From positions 1 through 14,701 of the forward strand of contig JAMDAJ010000047.1 of assembly GCA_023485925.1 (NCBI GenBank): a stretch of DNA of 14,701 nucleotides, written 5' to 3'. This DNA comes from Patescibacteria group bacterium (GTDB taxonomy: Bacteria > Patescibacteriota > Doudnabacteria > UBA920 > 2-01-FULL-50-11). This document shows positions 1 to 7,033 of the stretch, piece by piece. Position 1 is the stretch's first letter; the number at the start of each line of letters is the position of its first letter. Position numbers and translations under genes: made by a program. The notes below the pieces were generated by a model. That model saw only the letters and a list, made by a program, of their open reading frames with translations. It ran no database searches and was not told the origin of the DNA.

Positions 1-969
1 CCTTCTTTTCCGGGGGCGCTTGACCAGCACGCCTTTTTTGGCCATCCGGGCGGAACCCTTGGCCATATTGACGGACATTATGACCGGCAGCAATTCGGGA
101 GTGAGGCCCACGGCGACCGCGATGGCAAACAGGAAAGATTCGATGAGGGACTCGTGTGTCAAGCCGCCCCCGGAAAAGAAGGGTTTGAAAGTATTGACCA
201 AAAAAACCGTGAGGACAATGAACACGGTGGCGCGCACGATCAAAAATCCAAAACTCCGGATGCCGCGCTCGAACGCGTCTTCCTGGGGTTCCTCTTGCAG
301 TTTGCCGGCGATTTTGCCGTAAGCGGTGTTTTGGCCGGTTGCCGAAATTTTGATATAGCCAGAACCGGAAATGACGTTAGTGCCGGCGAAAACGCGGTTT
401 ATGTCCTGGGGGTTGGCGCCTGAGGCGGCGGGACTTTTTTCGATGGGGAAACTTTCGCCGGTCAAAGACGATTCGTTAAGGAACAGGTCGTCGGAAACCA
501 CGACCTCGCCGTCGGCCGGCACAATGTCGCCCGCAGCAAGCACCGCCACGTCCCCCGGCACGACAGTTTTGATGTTCACCTCGCGTTTTTCGCCGTCGCG
601 GATGACCGTGGCCGAAAGCGAGAGCCGCTCCTGCAATTTTTCAACCTCCGACCCGGCTTTGCGCTCCTGATAAAAATTCAGGACCACGGAGGCTAAAGCC
701 ATCACCACGATGATGACGGAACTGCGAAGCTCGCCAAAGACCCCCGAAAGCACGGCGGCCAAAAGCAGGATAACGATGAGCGGCGAACGGAAATACGAAA
801 AGAACTGCGCAAAAGCCGACCGGCGATGGCGCGCCACGATCTCGTTGGTGCCGTAACTTTTCAGAAGCGCCCGGGCTTCAAGCGCCGTTAAACCCCGAAG
901 CATCCAAGTCTGCTTGGTTTCGACGGGCTTCGGCGTGAGCAAGGTTTTGGGTTTTGTTTTTGACCCCAT
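1..969 (-). CDS. mgtA: MgtA-type P-type ATPase, N-terminal part (partial)
   Basis: Probable Mg2+-importing P-type (P3B) ATPase of the inner membrane, which uses ATP hydrolysis to move Mg2+. I translated it from the ATG at 969; it stays open to base 1, giving 323 codons. A cation-ATPase N-terminal domain is followed by a TM hairpin (about 60-100), the actuator domain with the phosphatase motif TGES at 170-173, a second TM pair (about 240-300) and the membrane motif TPELLP (290-295). The P3B subgroup (as in E. coli MgtA) has the similar TPEMLP, which is why I prefer Mg2+ over Ca2+ or H+. The phosphorylated DKTGT and nucleotide domains lie outside the window. The SD is probably GGTG, about 7 nt before the ATG. 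The last five residues before the edge (PRKRR, after VKR) do not fit the family, which usually continues with Leu and an x-Ala-Ile pattern; this could be a frameshift or an assembly edge. Substrate is inferred from motifs only. Confidence 0.85.
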   Translation of the reverse strand, partial: MGSKTKPKTLLTPKPVETKQTWMLRGLTALEARALLKSYGTNEIVARHRRSAFAQFFSYFRSPLIVILLLAAVLSGVFGELRSSVIIVVMALASVVLNFYQERKAGSEVEKLQERLSLSATVIRDGEKREVNIKTVVPGDVAVLAAGDIVPADGEVVVSDDLFLNESSLTGESFPIEKSPAASGANPQDINRVFAGTNVISGSGYIKISATGQNTAYGKIAGKLQEEPQEDAFERGIRSFGFLIVRATVFIVLTVFLVNTFKPFFSGGGLTHESLIESFLFAIAVAVGLTPELLPVIMSVNMAKGSARMAKKGVLVKRPRKRR

Positions 970-1010
970 ATTTTTCACCACGCAACTTTCCTAAATGGTG
1001 AATTGCGAAA

Positions 1011-1016
1011 TGTCAA
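1011..1016 (-). promoter_or_regulatory. possible -35 box for the mgtA-like gene
   Basis: The minus strand reads TTGACA here, a perfect -35 hexamer. At the optimal 17-nt spacing the -10 candidate is TAGGAA (988-993), which is poor. It lies just downstream of the hairpin at 1015-1052 and about 20 nt before the ATG at 969. Weak call. Confidence 0.3.
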
Positions 1017-1052
1017 AATGTTGTCTTCGACCCTGTGGAGAAGCAACATTTT
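1015..1052 (-). terminator. hairpin, probable terminator after the patatin-like gene
   Basis: Inverted repeat AAAATGTTG (1015-1023) / CAACATTTT (1044-1052). It extends inward by CTTC/GAAG after one bulged base, giving 13 pairs around an 11-nt loop. Read on the minus strand, the stem ends in TTTT and follows the patatin stop (1117) by about 65 nt. The T tract is short and lies inside the stem. The element is almost symmetric and could act on either strand, but no plus-strand gene approaches it. Confidence 0.5.
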
Positions 1053-1116
1053 TACTGGAGTTGGAAGCTATAAATTCTCGACAGGCTCGGACGATATTAA
1101 ATTTTGCGATTGACTG

Positions 1117-1914
1117 TCAAAGCGAAATTCTTTTGTGTCCAAAGGCCTCACTAACCATATCGGCCATCTCCTGCCCGGCTTTTTTTAGCTCTTTCGGATT
1201 ACGCTCAAAGCGGGACAGGCGGGACGAACGGTCCGGACAGAACTCATAAACCCGAACTGCGTCCGCCGCGTTCATCCGGCGCTGAATTTCGGCGTTGTAG
1301 ATGACCAAAATGTCGGTATTATCGGTATTGAGCGCATAACGCATATGTTCTTTCAGCCGGCCGTTGAGATTGGTGTCGATATAATGTTGACCGGAAATTT
1401 TGGCCGGACGGCGGTGCAGGATAGGAATCGAAACGGCTGCGTGCATCAACTGCCAAAATTCGCCCGCCCCGACATCGTGCGCTTCCAAATATTCCAACTT
1501 TTGAGTTTTGACGTTCACTACCCGAGCGTACAGGCGGGTGGGACTGGCGAGCACCGCTTCCGCGTCCAAAGGTTTTCCTTCCCGCATCGCGGAAATGAGA
1601 TACGGCACTTCCATCCCCTGCCAAAATCGCCAGCGGTTTAGGAACTTCGGACTGGCAAGCTCATCGTAGAAAAGCGAAATTCCCAAATGGATCTGGCCGG
1701 CCAGGAAATAACTTGCCAGGGGGAAACCGGCCGAGACGGTATAAACGGAATCGAAAGCTCGCGTTAATCCCATCGCTTCAAGCGCCGCCAAAGCGCCGGC
1801 GCCGCGTACCCCGCGCATAATCCCGCCCCACAGCACCAAGGCGATCCGACGGCCGTCAGAAAACGGCCCGGACTTCCCCGCCCTCGCGCTTAGATGTTCT
1901 ATGACCGGGTGCAT
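1117..1914 (-). CDS. patatin-like phospholipase/acyl hydrolase
   Basis: A 265-residue protein of the patatin (RssA/YlfF-like) family, which hydrolyses acyl esters with a Ser-Asp dyad. Visible motifs are the oxyanion-hole segment GGIMRG (30-35) followed by GAGAL, the nucleophile elbow with Ser61 in TVSAG, and the likely catalytic Asp180 in YIDTN. Two positions depart from the family: the first Gly of GxSxG is Thr59, and the usual DG[GA] is D-T-N. The dyad itself is kept. There is no signal peptide, so it is probably cytoplasmic or peripheral. The start is the ATG at 1914. A short AGGA lies only 2 nt upstream, and TAAAAT (1926-1931) could be a -10 giving a very short leader. It is separated by 37 nt from the thioredoxin gene upstream. 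The substrate is unknown. Confidence 0.85.
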   Translation of the reverse strand: MHPVIEHLSARAGKSGPFSDGRRIALVLWGGIMRGVRGAGALAALEAMGLTRAFDSVYTVSAGFPLASYFLAGQIHLGISLFYDELASPKFLNRWRFWQGMEVPYLISAMREGKPLDAEAVLASPTRLYARVVNVKTQKLEYLEAHDVGAGEFWQLMHAAVSIPILHRRPAKISGQHYIDTNLNGRLKEHMRYALNTDNTDILVIYNAEIQRRMNAADAVRVYEFCPDRSSRLSRFERNPKELKKAGQEMADMVSEAFGHKRISL

Positions 1915-1927
1915 AGTCCTAGACTAT
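1913..1927. repeat. 15-bp palindrome over the patatin start codon
   Basis: ATAGTC-CTA-GACTAT is a perfect inverted repeat with a 3-nt centre. It covers the ATG (1912-1914) and the only SD-like bases, and it overlaps the TAAAAT candidate -10 (1926-1931) by two bases. It could be an operator or a small start-masking hairpin; either is inference. Confidence 0.45.
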
Positions 1928-1951
1928 TTTAGCTTTTTTGCCGCACTCTTA

Positions 1952-2347
1952 CTAATCTGTCTTCGGTAATTGACAGCCGCTTTCGGCAGAAAGTTTTTCC
2001 AAGCCCTGCTCGCCTACCAGGCGCTTGCCGTCGGGAAATATCCACGTGGGCACGCCTTCCACACCCGCGTCCGTGCAAACTTTGGGGTCAACGGTGCATT
2101 CCACATAAGGGACATACTGAAAAGACGTGCCGAACGCCCGTTTTTCATTCTGGCAATGCGGACAAGTGGCAGAGCCGTACATGGTGATTTTTTTTTCGGC
2201 CAGGCACCGGGCGAACTGATCCAGATCGGCAAAAGCCGGCTGTGCACTGCTTGAGTAAAGCACATAGCCCAAAACAATGAGCCCCAAGGCGATGACAGCC
2301 AGAGCGATGACTTGCTGGATTGTATTTTTGGAATTTGTCATATTCAT
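1952..2347 (-). CDS. membrane-anchored thioredoxin-like protein (VKOR-type Trx domain)
   Basis: A 131-residue protein with one N-terminal TM segment (about 11-31) and an extracytoplasmic thioredoxin fold. The active site is C62-P-H-C65 and the cis-proline is P100 in GVPTW. Additional Cys at 48, 84, 91 and 125, and the wording around YGSATCPHC, resemble the Trx domain fused to bacterial vitamin K epoxide reductases, including its extra Cys pair. Likely role: thiol-disulfide exchange outside the membrane, receiving electrons through the CcdA-like protein encoded two genes upstream. I chose the ATG at 2347 because it overlaps the previous gene's stop as ATGA, which suggests translational coupling. 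An ATG two codons later is equally possible, and an upstream TTG would add four residues. No SD is visible. Confidence 0.85.
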   Translation of the reverse strand: MNMTNSKNTIQQVIALAVIALGLIVLGYVLYSSSAQPAFADLDQFARCLAEKKITMYGSATCPHCQNEKRAFGTSFQYVPYVECTVDPKVCTDAGVEGVPTWIFPDGKRLVGEQGLEKLSAESGCQLPKTD

Positions 2348-2865
2348 TCGTTGCAACAATCGACTAATTTATCCACGATGTCCTCGACTTTCCAGGGCTG
2401 CTTGCTCCCGGCATCGTGTTTGTTGAGTTGGTTGTGACCGACGGCTTTGATGGAAGCGGCGTCAACGAGTTTCAAGCGCAGACCCCAGAACATCGAATAC
2501 AGCTTGTAGGCCTGGTCGAAAACGGTTTTGGCGTCTTCGGCTTTGCCGTCGCTTCGATATTTAGTACCGACCTCGATAAGCCGCATGGTCGCGGCCAGCA
2601 GGTGTTTTGAAATGCACCAGGTCTCGCCCTCTTTGCGGTCGATCATACGGCCCAGTAAACTTTTTCTGACCTCGCGCACTTCCGACATTAAATCGAAATA
2701 TCCGGTTTTGCCAGTTTTTTCCGCCGTAAAGTAAAAGTGCTCTTCCAAGCTTACCAGGTTCATGATGCCGATGGAGAGATCCTCCTCCAGCGACAAATCC
2801 AGCGAACCGCCCGCTTTCAATTTTTTGATCTTTTCGACCAACTTTTGAAAATCCTTGTTGTCCAT
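2344..2865 (-). CDS. uncharacterised helical protein within the ccdA-thioredoxin cassette
   Basis: I do not recognise this 173-residue protein. It is soluble, strongly charged at the N-terminus (Lys-rich 8-17) and looks all-helical. It has an aromatic patch EEHFYF (41-46), a single Cys at 84 in a WCISKH segment, and an adjacent Cys pair (170-171) three residues from the C-terminus. The region about 91-130 looks like a TPR-type hairpin (a guess). It starts 17 nt after the ccdA stop and its stop overlaps the thioredoxin start by 4 bp, so the three genes are probably co-transcribed and translationally coupled. The placement suggests a partner or regulator of the thiol-relay pair, but nothing in the sequence proves that. 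No signal peptide is visible. Confidence 0.75.
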   Translation of the reverse strand: MDNKDFQKLVEKIKKLKAGGSLDLSLEEDLSIGIMNLVSLEEHFYFTAEKTGKTGYFDLMSEVREVRKSLLGRMIDRKEGETWCISKHLLAATMRLIEVGTKYRSDGKAEDAKTVFDQAYKLYSMFWGLRLKLVDAASIKAVGHNQLNKHDAGSKQPWKVEDIVDKLVDCCNE

Positions 2866-2882
2866 AATTTTCGCTTAATGGC

Positions 2883-3668
2883 TTAAAGCAATAAGATCAA
2901 AACACCGATGGCGACGGCGGCCAACCCGCCGTACAAGCGCATATTGCTCGTGTTCGATTTTTTCCAGGCCTGCACCTTATCCATAAAGCTTTTTTCCGAA
3001 GCCAAAAGCAGGATGACGATAAGCGGCAGGACGAAGATGAAATTGTAAAGCACCAGATACCAGAAACCCAGCCAGTAAGTGCCGCTGTCGTGCAGCAGGC
3101 CCAACACCACCAGATATGGGCCGCCGGTGCAGGGAAATTCGAACAGCCCCACCAAGCAGCCCAGCACGAACGCCGCCGGGAGGCTGGCTTTTTCCATGAG
3201 GGTCGCGATTTTTCGATGCGAGACCTGCGGGATTTTGAGCTTGATGGGAAATTTGGGGAAGAATTCGTTGATGAGGTTTATCACCCCCAAAGCGATGATA
3301 AGCCAGGCACCGGCCTTGGCCGCGAAGTGCGGCGTGTTGAACAGCTGCAGGGTTTTTAATATCCCCAGGCCGATCGCAACGTAGATCACAAAGATGCCGA
3401 AGATGTAAGCCGAGCCGATCTGCAGGATGGACTTGCGCTCCCGCCCCAAGGAAAACAGAAAACCGATGGTCAAAAGCAGAACGGAGAAGGCGCAGGGATT
3501 GATGCTATCAACCAGCGCCGCCGCCAATAGCAGCGACAAAAACCAACTCGCCGAAAGCGGGCCGCTTGCGGCGGCGGGCAGGTTTTGAGGCGATGCGCGC
3601 AGGAGCAGCGTCAGCCCGAACAGCGCGGCCAGCGCCAGAAGCAGAATGAAGAATTTTTTGCTGAGCAT
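2883..3668 (-). CDS. ccdA: CcdA/DsbD-type transmembrane electron carrier
   Basis: A 261-residue multi-pass membrane protein of the CcdA/DsbD-beta family, which carries reducing equivalents from cytoplasmic thioredoxin across the membrane to extracytoplasmic thiol proteins. The two redox cysteines sit in recognisable contexts: NPCAF (Cys59) near the start of the first core helix and FPCTGGPY (Cys180) in the symmetric second half; Cys171 is extra. An N-terminal hydrophobic segment (6-24) precedes about six core TM helices, and a last helix ends the protein. The family is usually 220-250 residues, so this is full length. It is the first gene of a three-gene cassette with a membrane-anchored thioredoxin, its likely electron acceptor. 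The ATG at 3668 has no SD. TAGTAT (3681-3686) is a possible -10, formed at the edge of a 36-bp palindrome. Confidence 0.88.
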   Translation of the reverse strand: MLSKKFFILLLALAALFGLTLLLRASPQNLPAAASGPLSASWFLSLLLAAALVDSINPCAFSVLLLTIGFLFSLGRERKSILQIGSAYIFGIFVIYVAIGLGILKTLQLFNTPHFAAKAGAWLIIALGVINLINEFFPKFPIKLKIPQVSHRKIATLMEKASLPAAFVLGCLVGLFEFPCTGGPYLVVLGLLHDSGTYWLGFWYLVLYNFIFVLPLIVILLLASEKSFMDKVQAWKKSNTSNMRLYGGLAAVAIGVLILLL

Positions 3669-3681
3669 TGTTTTACGTTCA

Positions 3682-3717
3682 TACTATGAATTCGTGCACG
3701 TGCACAAATTCATAGTA
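3682..3717. repeat. 36-bp near-perfect palindrome upstream of ccdA
   Basis: Arms TACTATGAATT (3682-3692) and AATTCATAGTA (3707-3717) flank a centre that is itself a palindrome of two GTGCAC units (3694-3705). Only one pair (3693/3706) mismatches, so 17 of 18 pairs match. No T tract follows on the minus strand, so it is not a simple terminator. It ends 13 nt before the ccdA ATG. Confidence 0.85.
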
Positions 3718-3799
3718 ATCTCGATTTTAGATTACAAAAACCGCTCTGATATCCAAGCTTCCGCCGATGACCGACCGAAAACCGGCCACGAGCAGAAAC

Positions 3800-4195
3800 C
3801 TAGAACACCAAAGCGGGAACGGCTTTTTCTAAACGGGAGAGCCAGCGGCGGAAATGGTAAATTACCGATTCGTGAGTCGAAAAATTCGACGAAAGCTTCC
3901 GGTCCCGCCGCTCGCGGCTTCTTTGCAAAAATATTTCTAAAACCGCCAGCCAAACCGCCAAAAAAATCAGAAAGACGGCGAAAAAGCTTAAAATCGTCGT
4001 GGAAAACGCCTGGTAAGCGCTAATGTGAAAAACGGCCACGGCCGGTCCGGCCGCGGGCACAGGACAGCCGTTGTTGGCGATGGAAGCTAAGCAGTCGCCG
4101 TGGGCGCGCATCTCTCCAGTCATCGCGGCGAAACCGAAAACGGCCAGAGCGATAAAAGCGGTCAAACTTAGATAAGCGAGAATGCGACGGTTCAT
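3800..4195 (-). CDS. small membrane protein with two extracytoplasmic cysteines
   Basis: Not recognised. A 131-residue protein with TM helices at about 5-25 and 66-90. Between them lies a loop with Cys35 and Cys44 (GDC-x8-CP) and a conserved-looking FHISAYQ (56-62). After TM2 comes an Arg-rich cytoplasmic tail. By the positive-inside pattern the loop is extracytoplasmic, so the cysteines could form a disulfide, which is suggestive next to ccdA. The start is the ATG at 4195; an in-frame TTG at 4222 would add nine polar residues in front of the TM helix and overlap promoter-like sequence. A promoter TTGACT-16 nt-TATGAT ends 6 nt before this ATG, predicting a leaderless mRNA. It lies 43 nt downstream of queA. 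Confidence 0.75.
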   Translation of the reverse strand: MNRRILAYLSLTAFIALAVFGFAAMTGEMRAHGDCLASIANNGCPVPAAGPAVAVFHISAYQAFSTTILSFFAVFLIFLAVWLAVLEIFLQRSRERRDRKLSSNFSTHESVIYHFRRWLSRLEKAVPALVF

Positions 4196-4201
4196 ACGCT
4201 T

Positions 4202-4229
4202 ATCATAATATTTTCCCGACAAAAGTCAA
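4202..4229 (-). promoter_or_regulatory. promoter of the small two-Cys membrane protein gene
   Basis: -35 TTGACT (4224-4229), 16-nt spacer, -10 TATGAT (4202-4207). The ATG at 4195 begins at the seventh base after the -10, where transcription would normally start, so a leaderless transcript is predicted. Confidence 0.6.
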
Positions 4230-4238
4230 AAGCACTTC

Positions 4239-5270
<1,032 letters not shown>

Positions 5271-5291
5271 AATCAATCCTTTCGATGGCTT

Positions 5292-5317
5292 TTAAAATTC
5301 ACGGCCGTGAATTTTAA
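5292..5317. repeat. 26-bp perfect palindrome between tgt and queA
   Basis: Half-site TTAAAATTCACGG mirrored about the point between 5304 and 5305, with a GC-rich core CACGGCCGTG. In the minus-strand RNA it would form a 12-13 bp hairpin, A-rich on the 5' side and ending in UUUU. It could therefore weakly terminate or attenuate between the two cistrons on either strand. It ends about 8 nt before the queA SD. Confidence 0.85.
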
Positions 5318-5325
5318 TAGTCTTT

Positions 5326-6462
5326 CTAGAATTTGCCTTCCTCGATTTTTCGACGGATGTCGGAAACCAAACGATTGAAGAACGTCAGATTGTGAATCGA
5401 AAGCAGCTGCATACCCAAGAGCTCGCGCGAGCGGAAGAGGTGTGAGATATACGCGCGTGAATATCCCGTGCACGCTTCGCACTCACAGCCCGGTTCCAGG
5501 GGCTTTTTGTCTTTTAGGAAAATCAAATTGCTCAAGTTCAGCCGCCCGGATGAGGTAAAAGCCGTGCCGTGCCGGCCAAAATGCGTGGGCACGATGGAAT
5601 CGAAAGTGTCACAGCCAGAGGCAATAATCGCCGGGATGTCTTCAGGATGCCCGGTGCCGAGCATATGGCGGGGTTTGCCTTCGGGAAGTTCCGCCGTGAC
5701 CCATGCAAGCATCTTTTTCATTTCCAAAACCGACCCGCCCAGTTCCCCGCCGATGCCAAAGCCGTCAAAAGGCAGGCTGCCGATAAAACGAGCAGACTTT
5801 AAGCGAAGGTCGCGAAAATGACCACCTTGCGCAATGCCGTAGAGCGCCTGTTTTTTGTCGTGATGTTTTAGGCACAACTCTGCCCACTTATGAGTAAGCT
5901 CGACCGAGTCAGAAACATAAGCGCGGTTGGCATGTGGCGGCGGACATTCGTCAAAGGCAAAAATGATATCCGCGCCTAAAGCACTTTGGATCTCCATTGA
6001 TTCTTTCGGCCCCAAGAAAATTTTGCGGCCATCAACGTGCGAGCGGAACCATACCCCTGTCTTCGTAATCTTCAAAAGTTTCGGCTGCTGCCCGGCTTTG
6101 ATTTGTGACTTCACCCGGCCCTTGATGATTTTGCTCACGTTAAAGTCTCGCCCGAAACCCAAAGAAAAAACCTGGAACCCGCCTGAGTCGGTCATCAGCG
6201 GCTTTGACCAGTTCATGAACTGATGAAGCCCGCCGAGAGACTTAATGACTTTCTCGCCGGGCCGCAAACGCAGATGATAAGTGTTGCAGATCAAAAGTTG
6301 ACTGCCGGTTTTTTTAACCTGTTCGGAGTTGAGAGTTTTGATGCTGGCTTGCGTCGCCACCGGTATCATGACGGGCGTTTCAATGACGCCGTGACTGGTT
6401 TTTAACAAACCCAGTCGTGCCCGGCTTTTTTTGGATTTTTTGGTGATCGTAAACTTGAACAT
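5326..6462 (-). CDS. tgt: tRNA-guanine transglycosylase Tgt
   Basis: Exchanges guanine-34 of GUN-anticodon tRNAs for preQ1, the step before QueA. A 378-residue, complete TIM-barrel enzyme. Catalytic and binding features: general acid/base Asp92 in MTDSGGFQ, FDECPPP (170-176), GIAQGG (209-214), nucleophile Asp288 in TFDSIVPT, and a zinc site C326-x-C328-x2-C331 with His357. An extra Lys-rich stretch at about 112-131 precedes the usual GVWFRSH block. The segment after the nucleophile reads PTHFGRHG, where most bacterial Tgt have PTRxxRNG. preQ1 synthesis genes are not in the window, so salvage is possible (inference). The ATG at 6462 has no SD; TAAAAT lies exactly 6 nt upstream, and a terminator for the previous gene lies just before that. 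Confidence 0.95.
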   Translation of the reverse strand: MFKFTITKKSKKSRARLGLLKTSHGVIETPVMIPVATQASIKTLNSEQVKKTGSQLLICNTYHLRLRPGEKVIKSLGGLHQFMNWSKPLMTDSGGFQVFSLGFGRDFNVSKIIKGRVKSQIKAGQQPKLLKITKTGVWFRSHVDGRKIFLGPKESMEIQSALGADIIFAFDECPPPHANRAYVSDSVELTHKWAELCLKHHDKKQALYGIAQGGHFRDLRLKSARFIGSLPFDGFGIGGELGGSVLEMKKMLAWVTAELPEGKPRHMLGTGHPEDIPAIIASGCDTFDSIVPTHFGRHGTAFTSSGRLNLSNLIFLKDKKPLEPGCECEACTGYSRAYISHLFRSRELLGMQLLSIHNLTFFNRLVSDIRRKIEEGKF

Positions 6463-6468
6463 GCAATC

Positions 6469-6474
6469 ATTTTA
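6469..6474 (-). promoter_or_regulatory. -10 element of tgt
   Basis: TAAAAT on the minus strand with 6 nt (GATTGC) before the ATG. No convincing -35 exists; the T run of the preceding terminator occupies its place. Predicts a leaderless tgt-queA mRNA. Confidence 0.5.
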
Positions 6475-6490
6475 GTGGAATTTTGATAAT

Positions 6491-6512
6491 AAAAAAAGGG
6501 CGGATGCCCTTT
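6491..6512 (-). terminator. intrinsic terminator after the zinc-ribbon gene
   Basis: On the minus strand AAAGGGC-ATCC-GCCCTTT forms a 7-bp stem with a 4-nt loop, and the T run continues through 6491. It lies 23 nt after the stop at 6536 and separates the SAM-regulated small gene from tgt. Confidence 0.88.
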
Positions 6513-6535
6513 AAGGATTCGGACGTGAAATCCAA

Positions 6536-6736
6536 TCAGTCGCCCGGCTGGGGATGAGGAACGGCCGGCACTGTCTCCGGAATATAGAACTGCGGCCCGG
6601 TGATTGTGCCCTCGACTTCCAGCGGCTCGCCGCACGCCGGGCAGCAGTGGTTCAGCTCGACGAATTTGATGAAGATCTCGGCACCACACAGGGGGCACCG
6701 TTCCTGGTTTCCAGTATCACAAACTACTCTGGACAT
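6536..6736 (-). CDS. 66-residue zinc-ribbon protein behind a SAM riboswitch
   Basis: Not recognised as a named family. A 66-residue soluble protein with CPLCG (Cys14, Cys17) and CCPACG (Cys31, 32, 35), an arrangement typical of a zinc ribbon, plus Cys6. The Pro-rich tail (53-66) looks flexible. The start is the ATG at 6736 because AAGGAGG (6745-6751) sits 8 nt upstream, the strongest SD in the window; the frame stays open for 50 more codons upstream but those look non-coding. The roughly 290-nt leader holds a SAM-I-like aptamer with its own terminator, then a hairpin repeat. Expression is therefore probably switched off by high SAM (inference). A terminator follows directly, so the unit is monocistronic. 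A role in methionine or SAM physiology is implied only by the riboswitch. Confidence 0.8.
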   Translation of the reverse strand: MSRVVCDTGNQERCPLCGAEIFIKFVELNHCCPACGEPLEVEGTITGPQFYIPETVPAVPHPQPGD

Positions 6737-6744
6737 GACAATTT

Positions 6745-6751
6745 CCTCCTT
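6745..6751 (-). promoter_or_regulatory. strong SD deciding the zinc-ribbon start
   Basis: AAGGAGG, 8 nt before the ATG at 6736. It fixes the start at this codon and rules out longer readings of the same frame. Confidence 0.85.
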
Positions 6752-6758
6752 GACTTTG

Positions 6759-6804
6759 GTTCCCTGCCTCTCCATTTCTCTCCCCGACATAGGGGAGGGA
6801 AAAA
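6759..6804. repeat. dispersed hairpin repeat, copy 1
   Basis: On the plus strand it begins GTTCCC and contains CTCTCCCC-gacata-GGGGAGGG followed by AAAAA. The second copy (12460-12507) shares the GTTCCC start, the ATTnCTCTCCC left arm, the GGGGAGGG right arm and the A run. The repeat lies in the 5' leader of the zinc-ribbon gene, just upstream of the SD region. Confidence 0.6.
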
Positions 6805-6845
6805 CAGAAGCCGCGACGATGCAAGACTGAATCACGAATTTAACT

Positions 6846-6874
6846 AAAAACTCCCTTCCGCAAGGAAAAAGAGT
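6846..6874 (-). terminator. riboswitch expression-platform terminator
   Basis: On the minus strand ACTCTTTTTCC-TTGC-GGAAGGGAGT forms a 10-pair stem with one bulged U and a 4-nt loop, followed by T5. Its 5' arm (UCUUUUUCC) can alternatively pair with GGGAAAGA (6891-6898) from P4/P1 of the aptamer, which is the arrangement expected of an antiterminator. Confidence 0.82.
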
Positions 6875-6878
6875 CTTG

Positions 6879-6989
6879 GTCCACAAGTTATCTTTCCCTT
6901 ACGGGCTAGAATTGGCACCTTGCAAAACATCGCATCTTGCAGGTTGCCGCGCAGGTCAGGAGGCTAGGTCCCCCTCTCCGTTAATGGAC
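6879..6989 (-). ncRNA. SAM-I-family riboswitch aptamer
   Basis: The minus-strand RNA carries the conserved SAM-I blocks in order: UUAAC-G-GAGAGG (P1 5' strand and J1/2), a P2 region ending in UGACC and GCGGCAACC, a P3 stem UGCAA/UUGCA, AAGGUGCCAAUUC, a P4 hairpin CCC-GUAA-GGG, and AAAGAUAAC closing P1. GGCAACC, AGGUGC-AAUUC and GGAAAGAU are near-invariant in the family (known). P1 can pair UUA with UAA, and GUCCA with UGGAC after a short bulge. A terminator follows 5 nt later. The P2/kink-turn part is shorter and less typical, so a SAM-I/IV variant is possible. Known members shut off transcription when SAM is bound. Confidence 0.85.
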
Positions 6990-7033
6990 GGAGAAAGCTG
7001 CGCTCTAGATATCTTCTCTATTCAATTAGAAAC

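Noticed and set aside
20..670. three plus-strand open frames
   Set aside because: All are antisense to the MgtA-type ATPase, whose motifs are clear on the minus strand.
1092..1120. TTGACA at 1115-1120 as a promoter -35
   Set aside because: It lies over the patatin stop codon and no acceptable -10 is found at 16-18 nt.
6960..6995. TCTCCGT/ACGGAGA hairpin as a third copy of the CT-rich repeat
   Set aside because: Its right arm is part of the SAM-I aptamer core (GGAGAGG) and the flanks do not match the other copies.
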